Part shown: in pieces, positions 21,056 through 33,645 of the stretch
How positions within the stretch are numbered: the stretch's first letter is position 1
Layout of the letters: the number at the start of each line of letters is the position of its first letter
Source of the DNA: Pomphorhynchus laevis
Taxonomy: Eukaryota > Acanthocephala > Palaeacanthocephala > Echinorhynchida > Pomphorhynchidae
Assembly (NCBI GenBank): GCA_012934845.2
Contig: WNNJ02001381.1
Coordinates: 1-64,000 of the forward strand
DNA: 64,000 bases
Direction of reading: 5' to 3'
The notes under the pieces: generated by a model
Seen by the model: the letters and a program-made list of their open reading frames with translations, nothing else
Told to the model about the DNA's origin: nothing
Databases searched by the model: none
Program-made: the position numbers and the translations under genes

Positions 21056-24000
21056 ATATTAGGGCCATTTGCGGGTAACTTTTCAATTGTAATTTTTGCT
21101 TGTACTCAATAATTGGTTTTAAAAAACATACAATAAATAACATACAATACAATAACATACAATGACTCGAGGAGTTCCAATGACGATAACCAAGTGTTGC
21201 ATTTGTAATACTCTTGCAGCCAAATGCATTCCATGCTCTTGTGCTAAAGCTAAACAGCCGTGTTTGAACTGTACTGCTCCGAACTGCAGTCCCGAAATCG
21301 TTGATATTCAAGGGCGAACGAAACTGTATGATGTACCTCCACATGGTGATAGCCAGATGAGGCTGCTTCTGCCGAAAGACTCTACATTTTAACAGGACAT
21401 TAATGACGTTCACCAACAGCATAAAGATTCTTCATTGATACAAACGGATATTTTTTACCAAGATTTAAGCCGAATAGTACCAATACTATTAACACGATTT
21501 ATACTGAGGTACGACGCTGGATTCCAAATTTGTTTGACTTACCGATTTGCAATGATAGCAAGGAATTTGTGGACATGCTAACAGAATGCCTCGTGAATTT
21601 TAATACGGATAAACAAACTGTCAATGATATCCTGAAACAGGCAGTTGTAATGTGCCAGCTTATTCTACAACGAATTCCGAGCTGTAAACCCATATCTTAA
21701 GGAAAACATTGGCTCGCAAAATTACACTATGGAAAAATAAGGAGCGATGGAAAATCATGTCTGAAGCAAAATATTACAAGATGACAAAACAACAACTGAT
21801 GAAATCGGAAATTGGAAGCACGAAATGCAAGATAAAAAAGTCATCAACTTTGTCAAAAATGGCAAAATAGGGAAAGCAACACGAACTTTGGACTCCGAGC
21901 GTAGTGAAGGGATCATAAAATTGGAACAGATGATTGACGACCAAACTGTATTATCACTCCTTGAAGAGCTTCATCCTGCTTATGAGCCAGTATATGAGGA
22001 ATTCTTACTACACCATGATATAGAAGGGCTAGTCAAATATCACGAAATAAGATTCTGTGACTTAACTTCAGTCGATGTGATCAATGCAGCGAGACTCACA
22101 ACAGGATCCGCGGTACCATCTGGAGTTGACACAGACGGCTGGAGAAACTTTCTGACCAGTAATGCAGACGCTTCGAACAAGTTGGCCTCCCAAATCTGTA
22201 AGTTTACCATCAAAATATCTACCGAAAAAAATGATGCTGTTGGACTTGATGCAAACACATCAAGCCGTCTTGTTCATCTTGACAAGAAACCAGGAGTTCG
22301 GCCGATAGGTATTGGAGAGATCTTAAGGAGAATTGTAGGGCGAGTAATACTAAAGCATGTGTCCAAAGACATCACCTCGGTTTGCCGCGACTTTCAGCTA
22401 TGCGCGGATCAACGCTGTGGCACAGAACTTGTCATTCATACAATGCGAGAAGCGTTTGAAAATTCAACGGACTCTTGTTTGCTCCTAATTGACGCTAAGA
22501 ATGCCTTTAACTGCATCAATAGGAAACTTGCGCTCGAGAATATCAAACATATATGCCCATCGTTACGTGCGATTTTAATAAACACATGTGGTCGAGTGTC
22601 TGATCTAGTCGTAAATGGGACTACACTACACTCAGCAGAGGCTTTCACGCAGGGTGATCCCCTTTGATGGCAGCGTTTGCACTCGCATCAATCCCCTTAA
22701 TAAAGCGATTACAAAGAGTGGCCCCAGAAGCCAAACACGTTTGGTATGCCGATGACGGGGATGTGTGGGTACGATTGCGGAACTTGAGAAAATTTGGATT
22801 GAACTCCAAAAATGCGGACCTTATTATGGACATTTCGTCAACCCTCAGAAATGAACAATACTGTCATAAAGTTGAACGGAATCACAACAATTTAAAAAGA
22901 TACAAGTTTCTTTTTTCCATCATAAAACCAAACAAGAAATCAGTTATATAGTCACATTACAACAGGCTGTCATTCAATAACATAATGGTCACTATAGTGA
23001 ACAATGCTTCCACGTATACACTACCACTTAAAATGACCGCTATTGTGGTATGTTGTTATTGGCTATTGTTAAAGCATTGACCGCTTTGTTGCATCTGCTA
23101 CAAATACTTACTAGCTTAAATCTTTCTGAAAAAACTACAGATGTTTTCTCGCAAGAAGGAGTTTAAATAAAGAGATGGTGTTAGATATCTTGGCAGCTTC
23201 ATTGGCAACTCAGAGTTCATACATGCCTGATGTTCAGAAGCAGTTGAAAAATGGAAGAATCAGTTGACGAAACTTCGAGAAGTCAGTCATCAAGAGGCAT
23301 TCGCAGGCTATACCCTCCTAACAAAAGCGATTCAACCAAAATTATCTTACACCAAACAAACCTGTGACACGAAAGACGAATGGTTCGATTCCACACACTC
23401 AAAACTGTTCAACGATGCTTTGCCTGAGATGCTTGGCTATGTTGTAGGTGAAATCGAGTCAGTTAGAATCGTTTCACTTCCAAATCGCTTTGGATGTTTG
23501 GGAATCACGAACTCATCGAAACAAAGCTTCATGGAATATCGCAACTCAGTTAAGATTTGTGCATTTGCAATGAATGAGGTCACCGGTAACGAATTAGAGA
23601 GTCAACAAAAGGAAATTTTGAAAAAATGAAAATAATATAGAAGAAACTAGACGGAGAGAGATCATTATAGAATCATCAACAAAAGACCTCGCTACGATTT
23701 TCGAAAATGCAATCAAAACAGAGGCTTCATCTTGGCTCAACAAGAGTCAAGAGTTCCAGGACGCCTTTGTTACTCGACACGATTGAAAGACTAAATCGGG
23801 AAGGGAGGTGTAAATGTGGGAGCAAGTCTTGAAATAGCTCACATAATGTCTCGTCGGACTGGAAGAATGACTTTTGTACGACATAATGCAATTAGAGACG
23901 AATTAATGAGTCAACGTTAAAAAGTATGTCGCCGAGTAATTTTTGAGCCAACCTTACAGAATGTCCCAGAGACCACACTATTCGAAGCAACGATGACTAC

Positions 24001-24410
24001 CAGAGATAGGAACTCAAGAGCTGATATAGTGTGCAACGGAAGTGTTTGACATGTAGCGGACGGTCTTTTTTGGACATACGCGTATTTAACAGCTTTGCTC
24101 CTTCATATGATCGACGTCACATGGCATGCCCATTCGCTTACCATGAAGAGAGAAAGAGAAGCAAGTGTGAAGAACGAATAAGTACGATAGAAAGATCATA
24201 CTTCCACCCATTTATTATGTCTATAGTCGGGGGTCTATAGACACACATCTACTCTGAAATCTTTCAGATGCCGCTTGTCAAGAATAATGACACGTTTGAT
24301 ATCTATGTTAATGCGAAATAGGTAGAACCAATACAGCGAATAACGAAGAAATAAATTTGCAGGAATAACCTTTGAAGGTAAACTATGTAACAATTATTGT
24401 CATCTAGTTT
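21056..24410 (+). mobile_element. CysN-RT-REL element, copy B
   Basis: About 3.35 kb between two copies of the junction motif (GGCCATTTGCGGGTAAC at 21060 and ACCCATTTGAGGGTAAC at 24415). The coding frame starts at the ATG at 21162. A 3' UTR of about 170 bp follows the last stop at 24240. Copy C begins without a spacer. Confidence 0.75.
21162..24240 (+). pseudogene. RT polyprotein of CysN-RT-REL element B, broken
   Basis: N-terminus MTRGVPMTITKCCICN carries Cys at residues 12, 13, 15, 22, 25, 27, 34, 37 and 42, the same spacing as copy A. The 280-codon frame 21825-22667 has LDKKPGVRPIGIGEILRRIV, motif A LLIDAKNAFNCINR and motif B EAFTQGDPL. After a one-base break the frame continues with FALASIPLIKRL and VWYADDGDVWV. 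The thumb follows, then a degraded finger (RCKCG), then TTRDRNSRADIVCNG and FLDIRVFNSFAPSYD, the D and DxRV of a PD-(D/E)xK-like core, and ERISTIERSYFHPFI. Breaks lie near 21390, 22665, 22800, 23630 and 24000. Confidence 0.75.
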
Positions 24411-27400
24411 AAGGACCCATTTGAGGGTAACCTACGAATTGTAATTTTGTAATGAATTATTTTCTCTAAAAAATTAATAATAATTATTATTAATAATTAT
24501 AATTATTAAAAATTCTTTACTTATAACTACATACAATTAGTACTTACAACAACTACATACAACTACTTACAACACGTTAAAAGTTGTCTTGGTTATAATT
24601 CTTACAATAAAGCTTAAACTTTCTTGAAACTAACCACTTACAAATCGTCGATATTGTAATGCCAAGGAGAAAACCTTCCTCGTTGTTGAATGTTGTGGTT
24701 GAAATGGGCAGAACGCAAAATGTAAATCTTGCAAATGACGGAAGGCGGGCAAAAATGTATAAACTGTGCGGCTGCTAACTGTTCAAATCATGAATTGGAT
24801 AAACCGTCTAATTACCACGGCGTGAGGTGTGATTATAAGAAAACAGCTGACAGAGAAGTTCTAAATGAACAAATCAATACTGCCCATGATCATAATCCAA
24901 GCACTTTTGAATACGTTGAAACGATCAAAGAAGCAGCAAAAGAGAATTGTATAATTGCTAATAATCAACAAGAACATAGATACAATGTCAATTTTGATAT
25001 TAATGCGATATATTAAGAAGTTATACACTGGTATCCAAATCATTTTAAACTACCGGCGTGTAACACGAGCAAGGAATTTATTGAATTACTAGCAGATTGC
25101 TTTAAAACGTTTAACCGAACAACATCTACCTCGGATAATTCTCTGAAACGAGCGACTGTATTATGTCAGTTAATATTACAACGCATAAAGACTCGCAAGA
25201 TAAGCTATATAAGGAAAACAATTGAAAGACGTATCAAATTATGAAAGGTGCAACAATTCGGGGATTTATTGAAGAAAGCACGGTACTTGCAAAAGATAAA
25301 ACAATATTTTCAGTTTCGTGCTCAACGTCATGCTCCAACCGTCCGGAGGTGGCGTGATACCTTTAGAGGAAATAGTAAACAACAAAACGGTATCGCAGCA
25401 CTTAAAAGATATGCACCCAATAGCGTCTGAAGGTCTTATTAATTAAAAATTGACTGATCCAATGGACAGATGTGCTGAACATCACTTAATAAGATTTGTC
25501 AGCATGGATCATGAGCATATTATAAAAGCTGCAAGGCGAACACATGATTCGACAGGTCCCTCAGGGGTCGACTCGGAAGGATAGAGATCGTTTCCTACAA
25601 CATCTGCTATGACTTCAAGAAGATTAGCGTGTATGATAAGTGAATTCGCCATCAAAATATTCACAGAGCACATTGAATCAAGCAGATTAGATACATATAC
25701 GATTAGTCGACTTATATCGCTGAACAAGAACCCGGGAGTCCGGCCGGTGCGAATTGGGGATGTGCTACGCAGGATAATAGTCCGAGCAACACTCGAGCAT
25801 ATCGGCAATGATTTAAGAAATGTATGCGGATCTGTACAGCTATGTGCTGGACAATGTGGAGGGACAGAGATCGCCATACATACAGTTCGATCTTCCTTTT
25901 CAGCTTCCCCACGATAATTGCCTTCTTCTGCTGGATGCCAGAAACGCTTTTAACTCTGTTAATAGATCGCTCACCCTCGAAAATATGAAGTACATCTGCC
26001 CGTCCTTGAGTATAATTCTGAATAATACATACACAAAACCATCACAGTTAACAGTCGGTGGGATCTCTTTGATGTCAACTGAAGGATTCACTCAAGAAGA
26101 TCTTCCATCGATGACAGCCTTTGCTGCGGCGTCCTTACCGTCTATCAAAAAGCTGAGACAAAATTCTCCTAGTGCTCAGCACTGTTGGTATGCAGATGAT
26201 GCTGCTTGCGTAGGAAAGGCAGAAGATTTAGTAAAGGTTGTGGGAGCTAGTAAAACGATATGGGTCGGCTTACGGATACAACGTAAATCCGAAAAAGTGT
26301 GTAATTTTAACAAGAGAAAATATTGGAGATACAAATCTTTTTGAGGAAACTGGATTACATATCCGAACAGATGGAGTCAAATACCTTGGCAGTAACATCG
26401 GAACGAACAACTATGTTGAACATCAAGTGAAGGAAAAAATTAGAGAATTCAAGACGGACGTATCAAAACTAGACGATCTAATTACGGAGAATACTTTTGC
26501 GGCGTATCTTATGTTAAATAGAGTTTTCCAACATCAATGAACATATTTGATGAGAACATGTGAGACAAAGATTGAATGGTTCAAACCTCTAGAAAATGAA
26601 TTATTTCAAAATACAATTACTCGAATACTTGGTATAAAAACTATAAATTAAGAATCTAGATCAATAATACATCTACCATATTTCCTAAGAGGATTGGGAT
26701 TAATGAACCCAGAAGATATTGAATATCAAGTTTCGTACTCGATGTGCAAACCAAGCATCGATGAACTGAGAGGAAACGAACTACGTAATAAACAAAAAAT
26801 ATTACAAAATAAAACGCATGATCATAATAAGATTAAACAAAAGCTGGATCAACTCAAAATTATTAATTCATCGGAACGAGATCTTAGAACAATATTGAGA
26901 AACGCAAGTGTCGAAGGAGCCTCGGTTTGGCTTACTTCAGAACTTATACGGATAACAGACTTCTGAACTCACAAGAGTTTGAAGATGCAATAGCAGTGCG
27001 ATGCGCATGGTAGGCTAAAACCCTAACTGGTTTTTGCACATGTGCTATGGATTTAAATATAGCACATGCATTGTCGTGTAAATGTGAAGGTCTCAATTAC
27101 ATTAGACACAATATAGTAGTCGATGAAATTATCAAATCGTTAAATGAAATCTGTAAACTGGTGACGAAGGAACCTATATTACAGCCAGTTCCGCATTCTA
27201 TAGATTTTGACAGATCGACTACTACGAAAGATAGAGAGGCCAGAGCTGGTATTTGTTGCAATGGGCTGTATGGGAATATCTGGAGCGGTCCTATATTGAC
27301 GTGCGTGTCTTCAAAAATTTAGCACCTTCATATTCCTTAGAGCACATGACTGATCCAATTGCATACCATGAAAGTCGAAAAAACGCAAAGTACGCAGAAC

Positions 27401-27650
27401 GAATTACAAGAATTGCACAAGCGGAATTCCACCCGATGATTTTCTAGACAGTTGGAGTTATAGGTCCAGTAGCAAACAACGTGATTAAGCGGATTACCAC
27501 TAGATTGGTAGAAAAAGACGTAGAAAGGTATGATGACTGTATAAGAAGAATAAAAACGAATATTTCGATATCTATTGCAAAATTAGTGTCGATGACGTTA
27601 AGGATGAGAAATTACAAAAGTTATAATCACGACTGATAAAAAAGTTTGGG
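24411..27650 (+). mobile_element. CysN-RT-REL element, copy C
   Basis: Starts with the junction motif ACCCATTTGAGGGTAACC and ends after the C-terminal YDDCIRRIKTNISISIAKL and MTLRMRNY, about 3.24 kb later. No further junction motif follows. Downstream is a LINE ORF1 fragment. Confidence 0.7.
24658..27640 (+). pseudogene. RT polyprotein of CysN-RT-REL element C, broken
   Basis: Begins at about 24658 (MPRRKPSSL). Part of the N-terminal Cys cluster is visible in a shifted frame (CINCAAANC). RT pieces: SLNKNPGVRPVRIGDVLRRI, LLLDARNAFNSVNR, STEGFTQEDLPSM (QGD changed to QED) and HCWYADDAACVG. The finger is CTCAMDLNIAHALSC and IRHNIVVDEI. The nuclease-like core is TTTKDREARAGICCNG (RAD changed to RAG) and YIDVRVFKNLAPSYS, then ERITRIAQAEFHPMI. 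At least eight frame breaks or stops. QED and RAG would both impair catalysis if they are not later changes. Confidence 0.7.
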
Positions 27651-27689
27651 ATTAATATATGCATTAAAATACGGAGAAACGGAGGAAAA

Positions 27690-28050
27690 CGACAAAATTG
27701 ACTGTGAATGATAATGGATCCCAGCATTATGTATAGTGTTCCATGACAGATTGCCCTGTGTGGACTACTGTTTGGATATCTCTTCGTCTTCCTTCGAATT
27801 TTCTAGATAGAGATTTTCTATGCGGATTCTGTTCAGCATCTCTTCGTAAAGAATTGATAGTTTCAAAGAATAATCAATCGTATATCAGCCATGACAATTC
27901 AAGTAGTATCATTTGTGACAAAGATGTTAGCGAAATACAATTCCAACGAAACTGTGGAAAACATCGAAAAGTACAATAATTATCATCAAATGAAGAAAGC
28001 GGTCGATTTACAGACAATTCCCAAACATTGCAAGAGCAACACGTTGTAAT
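27690..28050 (+). pseudogene. LINE ORF1 N-terminal fragment
   Basis: CPVWTTVWISLRLPSNF followed by RDFLCGFCSAS matches the finger in the neighbouring LINE M ORF1 (CGCWTVVIHTFDD, then KNFLCGICAS). It is a separate, truncated ORF1 start from a related LINE, lying between element C and LINE M. Confidence 0.55.
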
Positions 28051-28143
28051 AAACTAAAATTGTCTTGATTGTTAAATACTTAAAATTTAAAATCTAAAGT
28101 AAATACAATACAAATTTAAACCAAGCTTAGAAGAATTAGTAAA

Positions 28144-29364
28144 TTGATATCCAGTTCAGAAACAATAGCGAAAATGATAAAACAAGGCAGTAAAAAGAGT
28201 AAAACAAGTAAAAGCAGTATAACAAGGCACCGGGCAGTAAAAGGCAAACTTGCTGAACCCTTCAATCCTGAAATAGAACAGATGCCACGGCATGTTGAAT
28301 CGCAAGTTGCTTGTAGTAACAGTGCGTGTGGCTGTTGGACGGTTGTCATTCATACTTTTGATGATAAATCCGTGAAGGACAAAAATTTCCTGTGCGGAAT
28401 TTGTGCAAGTGAAGCTCTTGACCGTCTGAACTCTCAAATAAACAAGCTAACTGAGAGTGTAAATGGTTTGTATAGACGAATCTGTTCTGACGAACAAGAA
28501 AACGTGAGTAGTGCCACAAGTTTTTGTGTCCAGGCTGTTGAAAGGGTTCTTTGTGCCAAGCCAGACAAGAGGCCATCTCGGTCCGTGCTTATTTCTGTGG
28601 AGTTGAATACCTGTCAAGTATTTGACACTGGCGACGGGCTGAAGGAAAAAGTAGAATCACCGTTGATGGTCAATGCTGTCAGTGACTCAAACGATACAAT
28701 AAAATCAAACGATCCTTCTCATCACAGAACGTAAACGACTTCTCCAAACTCCTTCAGCTGCACCTGGATGATGGATCATAGTCACAGTATCATGGTTCCC
28801 AATATATATCCCACCCCTGACACGCTTGACGTCACTACTGCTGATTTGCAGAGTTCGGTGTGTCGAACAAACCAATTCAAAAGTGATGCAATGCAAAGCG
28901 AAACTTGCGGAGTTACGAAATGCAGTATTGAACCAGATGGAAATGAGCAGTACCAGCCACGTGTACCATCAGTACCTACTTTTAAACAAATTCCTTCACC
29001 AAGTATCGGTAGCAGAGCTTGCAAGATAAATAGAATTTCTGATCGAGGATCACAAACAGACCATGCAACAATAGATCAATGCACTACAAAGAAGATCGTC
29101 CCAATTACGACAACTCATTCTGGAGCCTCTCCTGCGGCAACTCGTCTGGAGCAGCGATCTATCCGGACCCCACGTTCGAGTAACATACGAGATAAAAGAT
29201 CTGTTATAGATAGATCCAAATGTGTGATCTTTGCCAACGTTAATAAGTCCCAATCCGATAGTGCTCAAAATCGTATTAATGATGATGTTGGCTCAGTGCG
29301 GCAGATCCTATCCGGCGTTTTCGTTAAGGGTGATGAAGGTTTGGCAGAATCTCTACAGGATTAG
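28144..29364 (+). pseudogene. LINE M ORF1
   Basis: The first part (28144-28734) begins ISSSETIAKMIKQGSKK. It has a finger (ACSNSACGCW with a Cys pair, then FLCGICAS) and a predicted short coiled coil (DRLNSQINKLTESVNGLYR). After a stop, 28768-29364 continues and ends with RSKCVIFANVNKSQSDSAQ and NRINDDVGSVRQIL. That last block is the conserved C-terminal module shared with LINE L ORF1 (RDRCIIISNLKLSESASPQ) and LINE N. CR1-type ORF1 proteins bind nucleic acid. The TAA near 28733 and a further break after 29364 kill this copy. Confidence 0.7.
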
Positions 29365-29591
29365 TACCCGCTAATCTCACATAATCGGCAAAAGAGACGG
29401 AAATGGTAAGACTAGATTACTAAGATTAGTTTGTGCGCCTTCTGATCAAGCCGCTTCCATTCTTAATAGAGCTTACAGATTAGCGGGTACGTCTATGCGC
29501 ATCTTCAAGGACTTTCGATCGAGGATCGCCGTCAATTGTCTCTTGCTAGGAAGGAACTATATAACAGGCGTCAATTAGGTGAGGAGGATTT

Positions 29592-32546
29592 ATGTATCCG
29601 AAATTTTCGGGTGGTTCGACGCCGACCATTTGTACGGTGGGAGAAGTTAACTATAAAAACTCAACGAAGGGAGCTTTAGGAGACTTGGTTTCATTTCGTA
29701 CCATCTTATCGAAAAGTCCGGTGAATTACGGTAGTCATCCTATCAGGATTGCATGTTTCAATGTTCGCAGCTTAGTCTCTAAATTTGATGAGTTCAACTT
29801 TTATTTATCAAACAGCGACGTGTCTATTTCCGCATTTACTGAGACCTAGCTGCACAGTAATATTGATGACAATTGTGTTAACATCCCGGGCTTCTCACTA
29901 TTAAGAACTGACCGAGGAAACACCCGCCGTGGTGGTGGGGTTGCGATCTATGTAGACAACAAAATGATTGTGACCAACGTCATGTCATATCGAGATGATG
30001 ATCTATTAAAGTCGCTCTCTTTAACAGTGAAATCGGGTGATACGACAATGTCGATTTGCGTTTGCTATCGTACTCCGCGCACTTGCCGCTTGAAACATGA
30101 CATGATCAGTTATTTCACGAAAGTGTCGAAACCGTCCAATTTCATCCTTCTTGGTGACTTTAATATTCCGAACCTAACTGGGAGCTCCCCTTTCGAATGT
30201 CCTCGCAGTGTAAGTCAGATGGATGTCGACTTATGGAATTTTCTCGTGAACGATTTAGCTCTTATACAACAAGTTACTCAGTCAACTAGGTTTATGGTAA
30301 ATAGCTCCTCGTTATTGGATTTAGTTTTCAGTAAAACATTTCTAGATATACGTGAAGTTCAATATGACCCTCCCATTGGACTCAGTGACCATCTTGTCAT
30401 TAACTTATTTGCTGGTTTCTGTGCCGAAGCCCCACCTAACGCAGTTAAGTACTTCAAACGCAAATGGAATAAGGTGGATACGGATGCCCTCCGTAAGCTT
30501 ACAGTACGATTGGATCTTCACAGCAGTGTTGTCAGTGATATCGATGATTGGAAAACTTTGTCTGTTTCTCCCAACTATCTTACGGATTGCGTAGCCCCAT
30601 TGAAAACCGTACAATCCTCTTCAAACTTAAACCTCTGTGGTTTGATCATGAGTTACTTGACATTTTGAAGATGCGAAATAAACTATTTAAGTCATCTCTG
30701 AAAATTCAGGGTCTTCGGTCAGAATACCTTAATATCGTCGTCGTTTTAGCTCTATAAAGAAAATAAAAAGACAAAGGTATGAAGCTGGAATAATATCATC
30801 ATATCGAACTTCTTCCAAACCATTCTGGCGGTATGTGAATCAAAATAAAAAATGATTCAATCAATCACAGTGTTAAATCATGGGGGCAGAATTGTACGAG
30901 AACCTGATGAAATCGTGAGTGTGCTAGCGACAGCGTTTGAACTTGATTGTTCCACACCATCTAAAGGCTTCCGTATAGCGCACACTCCTGAGGCATTCAC
31001 GTCGTATATGCCGCTTGTTTACCCGGCTGAGGTTTCGCGGGAACTGAACGGATTGTCACAATATACTTCGGCCGGCCCAGACGGTATACACCCCTTTATC
31101 CTCCGAAATCTTCAAATCTTACGTCATCCCATTCATAAAAAGGGTAGCATATACGATCCGTTCAATTATCGTGCAGTATGCCTGACGAGTATTGTATGCA
31201 AATGCCTCGAGAGGTTTGTGCATAAATACATTACCACTCACATGGAAAGAGGTAAGCTACTACACCCATCTCAGCATGGCTTTCGTACCGGCAGGTCCTG
31301 CCTTAGCAATCTAATTACGGCACGTGAAAGTTGGACAGACATAGTTGCAAACGGGGATATGGTTGATGTAATTTACATTGACTTTAGTAGGGCGTTCGAC
31401 CGAGTACCGCACGATCTTTTGCTCTTACTGTTGGCTCAATACGGGATTGATCCGAGTGTAGTTCGTTGGATCGAGTCGTTCCTGAAAGGTCGATCATATC
31501 AAGTTAGTTCATGGAGTAGCCTTTCTCCTCCACGAAATACTTACGCAGGTGTTCCTCAAGGATCTATCCTGGGACCCTTGTTATTCAATATTTTTCTTCA
31601 GGATCTACTTGTAAGATTAGAATGTGATGTACTAGCGTTTGAGGATGACCTGAAGTTATGGAAGTGTGTTCGTTCATATGATAACTGTTTGGAGCTTCAA
31701 GATGACCTCGACACTATAAGCATATGGAGCAAGACGACGGGCTTGCTTTTGAATACCTCGAAGTGCAGTCACATGCACTTAGGAGTTAAGAAATTTTCTT
31801 TTGTGTATAGTTTAGGTGGTGAGCCAATTGAGCAGGTACAGTGCACTAGAGACTTAGGGGTACTTGTGCACGAATCGTTAAAGAGTCGTCCAAACACAGA
31901 CAGGATTATTCAGTCGACCAGACAATTGAGCTATGTGCTTTGTAGGTGCTTTCGTTACCCATATGTGTTTTGTCTTAAAGTGATGTACAACTCAATAATT
32001 AGGCCCATTCTTTTATACTGTACACCAGCAACATTTCCGTGCACGCGAGGCGAGCTGAATGATTTAGAAAATGTTCTTCGCAGGTTGACGAGGTGCTGTC
32101 GTCTTCCGAGTAGTTATTCTTATAGGGATCACTTGTGAGAGATAAGCATACCGTCGGTTCGATCTGCGATAGTGTGTAGCGACATCTTATGCTTCAGAGA
32201 TATGTTACTCAGACGTGATGGGTGGCCGGCAAACTGTATCCAGCGGAACAAACGTGAAACGATTCGGGGCCACTCTTTGACTGTGAAAACGCTACATCAT
32301 GGGAAGCTGTCTAGAATCAGTCGCCTATCGCACCGGGCGGTGAGGATGTGGAACTTACTTCAGGAGGATATGGTCCTATTCAGAGTAGACAGCAGTTCAT
32401 GCGGAGGATGGAGCAATGGCTGTGCGAGACAAACTCCCAGTCTATACCGGATCGTTATCCTTGGGAGGAATGTTGAATTTTTTCTTTTCAATTTCTTTTT
32501 TTTTCATGTGATCAGACAAAATAGCCCTACGGCTACAGTCTTGTAA
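29592..32546 (+). pseudogene. LINE M ORF2, APE endonuclease and RT
   Basis: 29592-30668: CFNVRSLVSKFDEFNFY, SAFTET followed by a stop, then VCYRTPRTC, LLGDFNIPNLTG and IGLSDHLVIN (APE motifs). 30852-32138: NYRAVCLTSIVCKCLERF, HGFRTGRSCLSNLI, IDFSRAFDRVPHD, AGVPQGSILGPLLF, then LAFEDDLKLWK. The last should be FADD, so the alanine before the catalytic aspartate pair is glutamate. The C-terminal part (32172-32546) lies after a stop. About five breaks in total. Confidence 0.8.
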
Positions 32547-32575
32547 TTGAATAAATAAAATAAATAAATAAATAA

Positions 32576-33574
32576 CAGACTTCCTGCAAATCGAAAATGA
32601 ATTATTAAATCGAACATCCAACTTATTAATCGATAAATCATCACCGATTATCGAAAATAACAGTTTGGACAATGACAATCTTATCAATAACGAAAATTTG
32701 ATAGTGGAAACCTACAACGATCGTACAATCAATTCGATATCAATTCAATCTTATCAGCAATTCTTACTAATCTAGATGTATTTACTGATCCAATCAATGT
32801 TTATTCACCTAAGCGCTCTACATATGTTAACAGTCTTGGTCAGTCAGATGAAGTGTCTCTTAATCACAAAGATTCAAATCAATTCGAGTCATTAGCAAAT
32901 GTTGAACCTGATACATGTTAAATAACTGGAGTCATTGATAGATCTCCACATAATCTTGAGGAAAATCAGTGATTTCCTCTGAGCAGCACTTTTCCCGCGC
33001 ACGCAAATATCATGATCCTTCTCGCGCTATCGTGTTCACTAATATACCTGAATCTATGTCGATCAACATACAACACAGATTAGATGACGACTTATCCAAA
33101 GTTCGTGCGATCAACCATTTTGGTAGCGTCACCGAAAGAGGTAACGTCCAAAATTAAACTATTAGCTTTGTTTCGAATTGGTAAAAAGCAGAATAATCAT
33201 CCTAGATTATTAAAAGCAATTTTTACCGACGCAGCGGCTGCCAAATCTATTTTCAGCAACTCCTATAATCTTAAAGGTTCTCCCGTTAGATTACTAAATG
33301 ATCTTGACAAGTTTGAACGTGAATGTCTTCGGGGGGGGTTAGACAATTATTGATATCGTGCTTAGATGCAGGAGTAGCAAACTTAAGAATTCGGAATTTT
33401 TAAATTGTGCGACGAGGGACTCGCTTGAATTTAAGCTGTATGTGGATTAGATTTAGCTCCTCTCGTCGCTTCTAGCTTATCCAGCATACCCATTACAAAT
33501 AAATGTCATTACTTAGATGACATTGTTTATCATCAATCATTTTTAAGAAAATTTAAAACTGTTCTAGCAAATTA
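32576..33574 (+). pseudogene. LINE N ORF1 fragment, split by LINE L1
   Basis: Frames carry SRAIVFTNIPESMSINIQHR, LDDDLSKVRA, then LLALFRIGKKQNNHPRLLKA and IFTDAAAAKSIF. This is the C-terminal ORF1 module shared with LINEs M and L. An N-rich stretch (LIDKSSPIIENNSL) precedes it. The element resumes at 37924 with an endonuclease, after LINE L1, so L1 sits inside LINE N. Several frame breaks. Confidence 0.65.
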
Positions 33575-33645
33575 CATTCCAGATTATTCCTGTCAGTTCC
33601 GCTCGCTACGCTCGCGGATTGATCTCAATCTATCGATAAAAGGTC

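Larger units (their letters stand above)
28054..32575 (+). mobile_element. CR1-like LINE M
   Basis: Plus-strand LINE with ORF1, APE endonuclease, RT and a 3' tail of AATA repeats (about 32540-32575). The first 34 bp (28054-28087) recur exactly at 55769-55802. The element is nearly full length but broken at several places in both ORFs. Confidence 0.8.
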
